A stretch of DNA of 40,511 nt. Source: Candidatus Micrarchaeia archaeon. Lineage in GTDB: Archaea; Micrarchaeota; Micrarchaeia; Anstonellales; JAHKLY01. Under the pieces are notes generated by a model, which saw only the letters and a program-made list of their open reading frames with translations, did no database searches and was not told the DNA's origin. Positions 9,801 through 15,998 of the stretch are shown here, in pieces. The stretch spans positions 2,185 to 42,695 of the forward strand of contig JBAZFO010000006.1 in NCBI GenBank assembly GCA_041653315.1, written 5' to 3'. The position numbers and the translations under genes were made by a program. Position 1 is the first letter of the stretch; the number at the start of each line of letters is the position of its first letter.

Positions 9801-11245
9801 CTGGAAGGGAGTCCCATGGGCTGTTCGCGTTCCGCGGGGGTGATCGCTGCGGCCGGAATCATGGGGGCATCGGATGTCTTATTCCTACTTTCCTGTAACC
9901 GCTTCAATTCTTGCAACTGACGATGCTGTTCAATATATTTTGGATTTGTGAGCATGCCTTCGATATACTGATTAGCCATCTCTTCGCTATCAAAAGTGGT
10001 TGTCCCAGACAAGCCTTTTACTTCGTATTTATCTCCCTTCTTAGATAAAAAAAATTCAGGTAAATCAGTTGATGTTGCCCCCACCTCATCCGTAACGCCA
10101 GAATCAGCTTTGTTTTCTACAACGATCTGTGAAGTCGCCTCTCTCTCAGCTTGGTTAAATTCTTCGGGCGAGTTCGTAGGCGATGGCGGAATCTTGTCTA
10201 TGATCGCTTGAACTTCATTGAATTTTTCATCACTGATATTGTTCTCTTTTTTCCAATCCAAAACGTACTGATTATAGAGGCTATTAGCCGCTTTACGTTG
10301 CCCAAGAGCGTTCATCCCCGCATTGACCGCATGGATACCAAAACCTGTCAGGAAACTGACAGCCAGGGCGCCAGGGTCGGTTTCTCCGGTAAGAGCATGG
10401 CTGCCAGCAAAAGCCGTACCTGTCGCTGTCGATGCGAGCCCCTGCTGTATCCACGGATTCTTGGTGAGTTGGTTGAACGGGATGACCTCAGCTACGCTAA
10501 ACAGGGCCGCATTGGGGATGGACTTAATGAAAGCGTCCCGAGCCTCTTTGACCCCGCCACCCTGCCCAATCGTGCTCAAAACATCAGTGGTTCCAAAGTT
10601 AAGGGCATTGTTCCCCAAAGTTCTGAGAAGTTTAGCGGTAGGACTAAGAGCCGCTTGGGTCGTTTTCCCCAAGATGCCAGGGATGGCCTCAGTCACCGCT
10701 CCCGCAACTGGTAAAGTTAAGCCCGCAGCCTTCAAAACTGCGCCGCCCAAGAGGTAAGGAAGAATACCGCCCACAACTTGACCGACAAACTCACCACCTT
10801 TCATGTACCAGGGGTCATCCGGGCTGGGCTTGAACTCATCCGGGGCCCCATATTTTTTTGCAGCCCCGGTGATAAGCCGGAAAATCTCAGGACTTTCTTC
10901 CGCTCCGGTGACAGCCTTGGTAATTGGGCTGATAGTTTTGTCCACTATCGTCGCGGCACCGTGTAACATATTCAGAGTAGGTTCAGCTACAACCTTAGCA
11001 GTTTTCCCAATGGTATATGCGATATCTGTCCCTACGTCCTGGCCAACCAGGGCAATAGAAGTTGGAAGCGCACTTTTCCCTTCTTGCTGTGCTTGAGCGG
11101 TAACGCCATCAAACATATTGTCCAAAGCGTCTTTTTGACGAGGTGTAGATCCAGTGCCCGGCAGTTCAAGCGAAGGCATAGATTGCCCTCCATTCTGAGC
11201 CGCAGAGGTTATGCCAGCGAACATCTCATCTAAAGCATCAGACAT
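3833..11245 (-). CDS. Giant polyvalent internal virion / DNA-ejection protein with HExxH motif and LPD38-like region
   Basis: 2470 residues; ATG 11245 preceded by GAGGT. A 20-residue unit is repeated near the start (DALDEMFAGITSAAQNGGQS at 3-22, DALDNMFDGVTAQAQQEGKS at 39-58). Residues about 150-320 are Gly/Ala-rich and hydrophobic, like membrane-penetrating segments of ejected proteins. About 450-720 is Pro/Thr/Glu-rich linker. Residues 1412-1417 read HHEILH, an HExxH zinc-protease-like motif in ATLHHEILHAAEEM. Residues about 1540-2100 are helical, and around 1885-2020 (GMNPGFALTNLPRDIAHIW; NYLDFAQGG) resemble the LPD38 domain of phage 'large polyvalent proteins'. Such proteins are packaged and injected with the genome. 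Whether the metal site is active is unknown. It is by far the largest gene here. Confidence 0.85.
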   Translation of the reverse strand: MSDALDEMFAGITSAAQNGGQSMPSLELPGTGSTPRQKDALDNMFDGVTAQAQQEGKSALPTSIALVGQDVGTDIAYTIGKTAKVVAEPTLNMLHGAATIVDKTISPITKAVTGAEESPEIFRLITGAAKKYGAPDEFKPSPDDPWYMKGGEFVGQVVGGILPYLLGGAVLKAAGLTLPVAGAVTEAIPGILGKTTQAALSPTAKLLRTLGNNALNFGTTDVLSTIGQGGGVKEARDAFIKSIPNAALFSVAEVIPFNQLTKNPWIQQGLASTATGTAFAGSHALTGETDPGALAVSFLTGFGIHAVNAGMNALGQRKAANSLYNQYVLDWKKENNISDEKFNEVQAIIDKIPPSPTNSPEEFNQAEREATSQIVVENKADSGVTDEVGATSTDLPEFFLSKKGDKYEVKGLSGTTTFDSEEMANQYIEGMLTNPKYIEQHRQLQELKRLQESRNKTSDAPMIPAAAITPAEREQPMGLPSRTPVVESKPASDLTQPVEAQAGVTQPVAEPKPKPAEATSPTPKLPDQPMGSGVERGTATPATTPAPEEIAPANAPGTLSEGVQQAQATPTTIPEPTLQPTTVELTPEITAARDALAKERGVTPEELTYKGVWPESEGMPGQYMFDYTLPENGLATGWMWPIAGKSEVAPEVTPQSPPTPTIPSSLTGQPGASQSLGLETQAGRGVEGGVATIYDKGVRNAPQRATIVGDNIRIDSYVGRKKADSYEIPIKDIIEARNRYGNPAAGIAELFNERLEQLAEEPGGFGQAQRILDSQARAVTKLLFPESTTPAPPTLAEKAGLGKGGVTPKSTSPKKNRHNLPLNDPNKVIAWAVPTTGVKNYTTGGNKQGWKVIEGSVHPKDIGTDIPLTDKALNHWRANKNELGMVNLKGLSEADIQSIISAAKRDEASVTVNRMGDFASYRIKNAPTPRKNKLDVALGGRPEAPGTDAEFRATHGSRQGAPEVFAAETPEQAQARIKTTPRQTKGKGSNPQRAIERNDLAALLHNIGGIDPKAYAITGNFNLPEEKMALGRTVLKKGGLAPDIAFEEAKTHFPDQFGHFTDAEDMLRYFVDGRYQKFLNQKSIEQQFEDHYADIEEQAAREGLSPEALARVEADVEREIAAEREAIRSEGSAGAANLDTSWDAASALGLSPREKPASRLTARLDTIQADNPGLDANHLELVLKTFPDGPTDQIVRMAKDPKVFDQLRRQRLQKMSDSGGDSHQMQSLPGTGGLFGEPGEGGDTLFRLQDLSTKIDRLTKPELNYALSTGIVPRDVYDTVYAPKYGEWGGKEWAKSFPDFAMVGMEAPRFKTGEPNGVTEPLITTDTLQKAFGKDSKVTESTFIPNTHEVTLADGRRILIWQNGTIEVEKEALNAYGKTELGPTDYIAGRWQPIDQGGIITLAKGEGGATLHHEILHAAEEMVLTPREIAALEKKYGDVEARARAYEEWNPKERPDTAFQKILDFFRNIYRSIFPNAESVFEKVRSGEVWGREAKGGLPEALAPSRGQIAKGGLPESIAPSRLQGEPPEVKYLIKKTRFAQEPQARRVEEMYEGDESQFKELRSTKLSELWKKMKHLTVDTAANIKKQLLAEGGAAGREVIMNHDLSRGASAKAQQILEVANSKIYDGLSKADEILLNRVIQSRRTIAIEAYKPDMMHPGMLGAADHQAYLDSMPPALAKRLNARADAYFAAMKDNLTAMRDAGLINEQNYQEMVSHGDYSPRRFIQYIDPDVTGFTAGGRKITVPDSGIQRLEEGSDQALENNSRMLLGQTVARTQARIMKNEANKSLWNLTKEVPDNGIVRVAKRVKIDPNEVNFSFEDAPPEYDMTAAAQKVIYKYESPGAGETYIKFRENGQEKRLIMPDKYAREWVQSDPMISSLAGQIIGYASGAKILQAMATGMNPGFALTNLPRDIAHIWLVSSEYSKVGPKYLGQMGKDILEVAKDAIGRKGAYKDFINQGGGMSFLTNQGQVQRLPGVFGTIQHYLGWVGETSEILTRLAVRNRALKNGKAPQEATWAARNYLDFAQGGSFAKAADSAIPYLNASIQGTRMIAKAAHADPKLFMMKVGQIGALAVGLYLANTLVNKDAWDQIPENEKVTNWIITTPFSYLDELGNKRYHYFRIAKDQGQRVFASAFEGMMALLKGEKVDGRQIASAVGDFLPLVPNEKLPPTFQAMIGYLANKDFWRNRDIWRGPKVESSEEYNRYTHPLLIKAGEVTGLSPERLGYALGTMIPATNSYVSMVGGGIKSILSDLPEKDREKTLGEILGNFPMANKLMRSTDPYVPYQQEIEGSTLQENTQRFKQRRELEKLIDANFSLPLEERMAVYSQYITAQPPNDTKRLIREVKNYEAYHEVPDRRWWLSLSHLAPEVRAEAFYKRYKAATPDKQEVLRALGAKLPGINSEAFRNRLAQLDNGLEIPDTDESVVNQELSKVLESDFGLVDLGGIGTLIGQPKRTRKKRDFGLSGLGL

Positions 11246-11259
11246 GATCTACCTCATTG

Positions 11260-12570
11260 CTACCATTTAGGCGGTTCTTCATTAGGGTTAGGGGTAGGCC
11301 ACAAACCCGAGTTCTTCACAGCATTACCAATAGCCCCAAACCCAGTTGGTATCGTATCGCCTGGTGCAGGGGCGTTACTGGCAGACCATGCCCTTATCGG
11401 ATTGATAATTTTATTTTTGATAGTTTGATATCCCGCAGGCGGTTCTTCGCCCAACGGTTTCGCAAATTGATACCAAGGAGTAGGACCGGGGAGTTGTGCC
11501 GCCGACGGCGAACCTTGAGTAATTTTCTCGACTGGGGAAGCGTTAGGATTACCGCCTAACTGTTTCCATTCTCCATTACTGTAATTCCATTTTGGGTCTT
11601 TAGCGTAACTTTCCGCTAAATATTTCTGCCCCTCCCACCCGCTTTTGCTTGGCCCAAGTTTTTCGATGACGGCATAATCCGGGGTCTTCAGGTGCCGATT
11701 TGCCTCAAATATCTGTTGAGGGCCGTAACTCTGTAATACCGCCATCTCTCCATCGGTCATACTGCGACCGTTCCGTTGAGAAAAAGTGTTGGCAAGTTGA
11801 GGGATAGTCTCGGTTTTCCAACGAGTTTGCATACTCTTTAGGGCAGTATCGTGAGCTACCTGTTCTGGATTTTTGGTGGCATCACGTTGCACCCCCGAAG
11901 GTATCCATCCCCGCCGATCCATTTCCTGTAGGTCGTAAGCCTTGGCCGATCTTTCATGCCAAACCTTATCAGCGTTGAGTTCTTTTTCCGCCCTTAGTCG
12001 CTGCTCCATCTGCTGCTGTTGCTGCAACCCCTTGAACCCTTCAGGCGAATACCAACGGCCTTTATTCCCTCGGGAATCATACCCCTCAGTGTACGGTGCC
12101 CCGCCCGCCTGGACCCTGCCACCCTCAGCCCTGGGGACCGCTGCCACCCCCCGAAAAGCATGGTTCGGGATGATCGTTCCGTTCTGGTCGGGCACCATCA
12201 GTTCCGGCCCCCGCTCGCCCACCCAGTAAGGTGCGTTACGCCTGACTGGGCCGCCACCGGCTCTGGTTAAATCATCATTCAGCGGAGGGAGCCACGGTGA
12301 GGGTTCGTCGGGGATAAAAGTTCCCTCATTCCGTTGGATAGAAGTGTATTGGCGGGGAGTTTGAGCTTCCTTGAGCCGGGAATCCGCCCCGTACATCTGC
12401 CCGTACAGCCCTTGATCTATACCGTACCTGGAAGTGTCCGCCTGCGTACTCGCATTGCTCATGGCGGTGCCTGCCTGGATGTTGGCAATATTTTCTCTGG
12501 AATTAGCATCTATATTCGCCGCCGCAATCCTCCCCAGGTTTCTTTCTGCCTCAACGCTTTGGTAACTCAT
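11260..12570 (-). CDS. Virion protein with 'VGERGPE' motif (tape-measure-C-terminus-like or internal protein)
   Basis: 436 residues; SD AAGGAGG before ATG 12570. Residues about 1-75 are Ala/Asn/Gln-rich helix. Around 114-140 comes APYWVGERGPELMVPDQNG then IIPNH, a signature common at the C-terminal end of phage tape-measure and internal virion proteins. The remainder is polar, with Trp/Tyr-rich stretches (SYAKDPKWNYSNGEWKQLGG). It lies immediately upstream of the giant ejection protein, so an internal-core or ejection partner is plausible. No catalytic motif seen. Confidence 0.7.
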   Translation of the reverse strand: MSYQSVEAERNLGRIAAANIDANSRENIANIQAGTAMSNASTQADTSRYGIDQGLYGQMYGADSRLKEAQTPRQYTSIQRNEGTFIPDEPSPWLPPLNDDLTRAGGGPVRRNAPYWVGERGPELMVPDQNGTIIPNHAFRGVAAVPRAEGGRVQAGGAPYTEGYDSRGNKGRWYSPEGFKGLQQQQQMEQRLRAEKELNADKVWHERSAKAYDLQEMDRRGWIPSGVQRDATKNPEQVAHDTALKSMQTRWKTETIPQLANTFSQRNGRSMTDGEMAVLQSYGPQQIFEANRHLKTPDYAVIEKLGPSKSGWEGQKYLAESYAKDPKWNYSNGEWKQLGGNPNASPVEKITQGSPSAAQLPGPTPWYQFAKPLGEEPPAGYQTIKNKIINPIRAWSASNAPAPGDTIPTGFGAIGNAVKNSGLWPTPNPNEEPPKW

Positions 12571-12582
12571 CTTGCAGCCTCC

Positions 12583-13593
12583 TTAGATACCGTTGCCTTC
12601 TGCATCCTGGTAAAACGACACAGGAACCAAAGTCCATACATCTGTACCGAATAAGTTCTCATTACTTAATATATTCGTATCTTCATCTTCCCAAGACTGT
12701 ACTACTTTTTCTGTTTCCACATCTTTTAGGACAGTAACACGATCACCCACTTGGTACTCTGTGAAATCTGACGGTTTAGCTATTATATCATAATGATTTC
12801 TCCATGATACTTTATATTGTGGATATGGTATCGTATCAGTTGGCGCAATAACTTCTATTACTATCGCACTACTGTAATATATAGTATCAATAAAATTTCC
12901 AGAGTACATGAACGGTAGCGATTTCTGCTCTCTACCACTTGCACCCCATGGGTAACCAGGGTACAACTTAACCGCCATGCTTACAAATTCTCCGGGGACC
13001 GGGAAGCGCATATCTTCTATTCCATCAATGGTGTATTCCACATAAAACCACCAATGTTTCTCCGGTGACCCCATGCCAAGTGATACGGTCTTGTTGAAGA
13101 ACTGAGTTGTTACGCCACTCTCACCCTTCCGCCGTACCCCGGTCTTATTCAGCAACACCCGGTCCTGATCCTGTTCCGGCCAGTCGAAATGAGGCTTTGA
13201 TACCGGTGCCGCCCTTTTCCCATCACCAGGGATAACAATGACATCATCCACCCGGCTGGAATACTCCCCGATCATGGTGAGCATCAGGATCACGTCCACT
13301 TGGTAGCCACCCAAAAAGTTGATCTTCAAAGTGGTGCCGTCCAACTTGTACTGCGCCACGAAGATGCGGTAATCCGGCCCGTCTTTAGGAACAAACGGGT
13401 AAATCTTCAACCTGTCAATCATGGGCTGGAATATGCTGCCCTCAGTGATCTCAAGGCTCGGTTCTTTATCCAGATACCCCCAGGTGAGAGCTTCGCCGTA
13501 GAGTTCCTGTACCCGTTGCTCAGCCTCTTCATCAATCCTCCGGATCGACTCGTTGGCCGTGTCCTGCAACTTCTTTATATCGGCGTAACTCAT
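12583..13593 (-). CDS. Hypothetical tail/neck structural protein
   Basis: 336 residues, start ATG 13593 just past the upstream stop. The first 30 residues are a charged helix (DTANESIRRIDEEAEQRVQE). The rest is beta-rich with aromatic clusters (HWWFYVEYTIDGIEDMRFPV). The 3' third (about 12600-12900) is clearly AT-richer than the 5' part, suggesting a mosaic join. No family recognised; placed between the helical proteins and the 'VGERGPE' protein, so probably structural. Confidence 0.65.
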   Translation of the reverse strand: MSYADIKKLQDTANESIRRIDEEAEQRVQELYGEALTWGYLDKEPSLEITEGSIFQPMIDRLKIYPFVPKDGPDYRIFVAQYKLDGTTLKINFLGGYQVDVILMLTMIGEYSSRVDDVIVIPGDGKRAAPVSKPHFDWPEQDQDRVLLNKTGVRRKGESGVTTQFFNKTVSLGMGSPEKHWWFYVEYTIDGIEDMRFPVPGEFVSMAVKLYPGYPWGASGREQKSLPFMYSGNFIDTIYYSSAIVIEVIAPTDTIPYPQYKVSWRNHYDIIAKPSDFTEYQVGDRVTVLKDVETEKVVQSWEDEDTNILSNENLFGTDVWTLVPVSFYQDAEGNGI

Positions 13594-13601
13594 TCCAGCA
13601 C

Positions 13602-14771
13602 CTAAGAGATCGTCTTGGTGGTGTAGTCGGCGGAATTAATGAATCTCTGAACATTCCTGCGGGTGCTGGCTACAACTTGGGCGGCGTAAACCAGTTGTTG
13701 ACCCCAGGTATCCTTAGCGTCCTTGGCAATGGTGGACGCTGTGCGGGCGTTCAACAGGTTCAACCGGACATTGGTTAAGGCGTTCTGAAGGTACTGCTCA
13801 TTCGAGATATTCACTCCCATCCGGGCCTTCTCATAATCAAAGGTCTCCAAGGAGTTATCCATCTCGGTTTCCCGCAAGGCCTCCTGCGCTTCGTTGGCTA
13901 CCAAGTTCTGACCGATCTCAGCCTGCAAGTTCGCCTCTGCCAGAGTCAAGATCAACTGCGTGGCTTCCTTGGTATCGTACAGGTCCAGGGCATCTTCCAG
14001 GTGAGATTGGATGTAAGTGAAGCCGGCTGCAATCTCTTTCTGACCCACATCCAACTTAATCTTGCTCAACTGTTTGGTCAGGATTTCAGCGTAGATGCTG
14101 GCAACGTCGGCCTGCAAGGTGGCCTTGTCGGCCTCAGCCATGTACTGCTCAGTCTCAGCCTGGATGACTTTGATATCGGCCTCGCCCGCGGCAATGTCGG
14201 CCAGAAGCGCCCGGACGTTGGCCTTGGCAACTTCAACTTTAGCCTTGGCCAAGTCGGCCTCAACCTGCGCCTTGGCGATCATCTCGTAATAAATCTGGGC
14301 GTTGATCTGATCTAAGCGGAGCCCTTCCTTCGCAACCGCCAGTATTGCTTGCCCCTCAGCCACGGCCAGTTGCTCAACCTCTACCAGTCCGGCGTACTCC
14401 TTAACCCCCATGATAAGGGACTTAACCTTGGCATCTCGAAACATGGCGGCTAAAATATAATCATCTGCCGCTCGCTGGATGACGATCTTGGCCCGCCCCG
14501 TGGCGACCTTGGCATCGGCAATCTGGCCGTCCTGAGTCACCCCGGCCCGTTCCAGTTCAGCGGTCCTATCCCGCTGTCCTCCCTTGATGTCCCAGACCTC
14601 GTCGCTGACCGCCATGGTGTTCTCGACCCCGGCGCCCGCAAGCAAGTTCTCTGCGGTCTGCTGCTCGTCCAGAGGAGTAAGGAGCCCGCCCAAGTCCATG
14701 TTGACCCACAGAGAGTTGTTGCGCTCCCGGGTGCGCTCGACAAGATTCAGTTTATCAGTCGCTTCACTCAT
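13602..14771 (-). CDS. Long Ala-rich helical virion protein
   Basis: Taking ATG 14771 (SD GGGAGG, 6-7 bases upstream) gives MSEATDKLNLVERTRERNNS… and 389 residues, starting just past the upstream stop. Residues about 80-330 are nearly continuous Ala/Lys/Glu/Gln helix (YYEMIAKAQVEADLAKAKVE; ADIAAGEADIKVIQAETEQ), with no cysteine. It resembles the preceding protein in style and may be a distant paralog. Likely an internal core, ejection or fiber-shaft coiled coil. No motif gives a precise job. Confidence 0.7.
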   Translation of the reverse strand: MSEATDKLNLVERTRERNNSLWVNMDLGGLLTPLDEQQTAENLLAGAGVENTMAVSDEVWDIKGGQRDRTAELERAGVTQDGQIADAKVATGRAKIVIQRAADDYILAAMFRDAKVKSLIMGVKEYAGLVEVEQLAVAEGQAILAVAKEGLRLDQINAQIYYEMIAKAQVEADLAKAKVEVAKANVRALLADIAAGEADIKVIQAETEQYMAEADKATLQADVASIYAEILTKQLSKIKLDVGQKEIAAGFTYIQSHLEDALDLYDTKEATQLILTLAEANLQAEIGQNLVANEAQEALRETEMDNSLETFDYEKARMGVNISNEQYLQNALTNVRLNLLNARTASTIAKDAKDTWGQQLVYAAQVVASTRRNVQRFINSADYTTKTIS

Positions 14772-14782
14772 CTTGCGCCTCC

Positions 14783-15994
14783 CTATATAATCGTATCCCA
14801 AGTGAAATGAGTGCCTTGGGACGATATGTACTCAGTGGTGTTGGCCGATGCTTGAATCGCCAGAACATGAGCGTTGGTCTTGAGCACGATATTGGCCAAA
14901 ATTGCGCTCAACTCTTCCGTCAAATTACTGATCTCTTCTCCCGTGGTGGCGATGTTGGCGTTCACGTCTATCGCATGGCGGGCGAGAGAAGTATCCAATT
15001 TCAGGTCTATCCCGTCCTGCTCCAACCCTTGTTTCTTAGTCAAGATGCTGTCCCGAACGCTGTTGCTGTACTCCTGCAAAACCCGTTGAGATTGAGCCCT
15101 GGCCAGAGAGGTGGCCCGCTCAGCCTGGGAATATTTCTGCCGGGCCGTTTCCAATTCGTTCTCAGCCGCCCGGGTGAGGTGGTTGGCAACTTCCTCGCTG
15201 TTCTTCAAGGTGATCCGGTCGTACCCCAGCATTTCAATGGCTTCCCGGATGGGAATCTCAGCGGTGATCGCTGCGGCCAAGTCGAGCCGAGCGTCGGCTT
15301 TCTGGATGTAGAACGGGATCATCTCCCGCTTGATGGTAGCGACAATCTGCTCGGCGGCCAGGACCTTGGAGAGGGAGTCGGCCCGGCGTTGCTCAGCGGC
15401 CAGAACAAGTTGCTCGGCAGCCAGAACGGCGTAAATGCTGTCGATGATTTCCAACTTCTTCTCCGCGGTGGAGAGTTGAGCCTGAACCAATGCGGCCTCA
15501 GCCGGCAATGTCCGGTTCTCAGCGTCCACCAAGTCCTGCTTATGGATGGTAATGCGCCGTTCCGCCTCAGCCCTGTTCTGCATAATGGCGACCGTGCGCT
15601 TCTCGGTCTCGCTATTCATCCTGGCAACGTCGGCCCGCCCGGTATCCCGGAGAGCGTCGGCCTGGGCGGCCTCGATTGCCAGAGCGTTCATGAGTTCTTC
15701 TTTGTAAAGGTCCATGGCGAGCTTCGCAATCTGGACCATGTACTTCAGTTCAAACTCTTGCTCCTGGAAGATCACTCCGCGGCGCTCTTCATAAATCTTG
15801 CCGTTGACTTCCACCAGTTTACCCTTGGCGTCCTGAGTGGCCGCCAGGATAGCCGCCAAGGTATCACCCCCGGGCATAGCAAACCCCCGGCCAGCGTTCT
15901 CGGCCAATGCCTTTTCTACGCCCCCGGTGAGCTTATCCATGATCTCATCGGCAGCTATGGCGAATTTTGCGGATTCGAGTCGGTCAAATCCCAT
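14783..15994 (-). CDS. Long helical coiled-coil virion protein
   Basis: I place the start at ATG 15994 (MGFDRLESAKF…), because SD AGGAG is 8 bases upstream of it; this gives 403 residues. The frame itself is open six codons further up. Most of the protein is helix with heptad-like Ala/Leu spacing (AEQLVLAAEQRRADSLSKVL). There are no cysteines, and the C-terminus is beta-like (SANTTEYISSQGTHFTWDTI). It is paired with the next helical protein. An internal virion or core role is inferred from composition and position. Confidence 0.7.
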   Translation of the reverse strand: MGFDRLESAKFAIAADEIMDKLTGGVEKALAENAGRGFAMPGGDTLAAILAATQDAKGKLVEVNGKIYEERRGVIFQEQEFELKYMVQIAKLAMDLYKEELMNALAIEAAQADALRDTGRADVARMNSETEKRTVAIMQNRAEAERRITIHKQDLVDAENRTLPAEAALVQAQLSTAEKKLEIIDSIYAVLAAEQLVLAAEQRRADSLSKVLAAEQIVATIKREMIPFYIQKADARLDLAAAITAEIPIREAIEMLGYDRITLKNSEEVANHLTRAAENELETARQKYSQAERATSLARAQSQRVLQEYSNSVRDSILTKKQGLEQDGIDLKLDTSLARHAIDVNANIATTGEEISNLTEELSAILANIVLKTNAHVLAIQASANTTEYISSQGTHFTWDTII

Positions 15995-15998
15995 ACTG

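Noticed and set aside
9500..9870. Low-complexity Pro/Thr/Gly stretch as a possible separate gene
   Set aside because: It is the linker of the giant protein, whose frame is open throughout.
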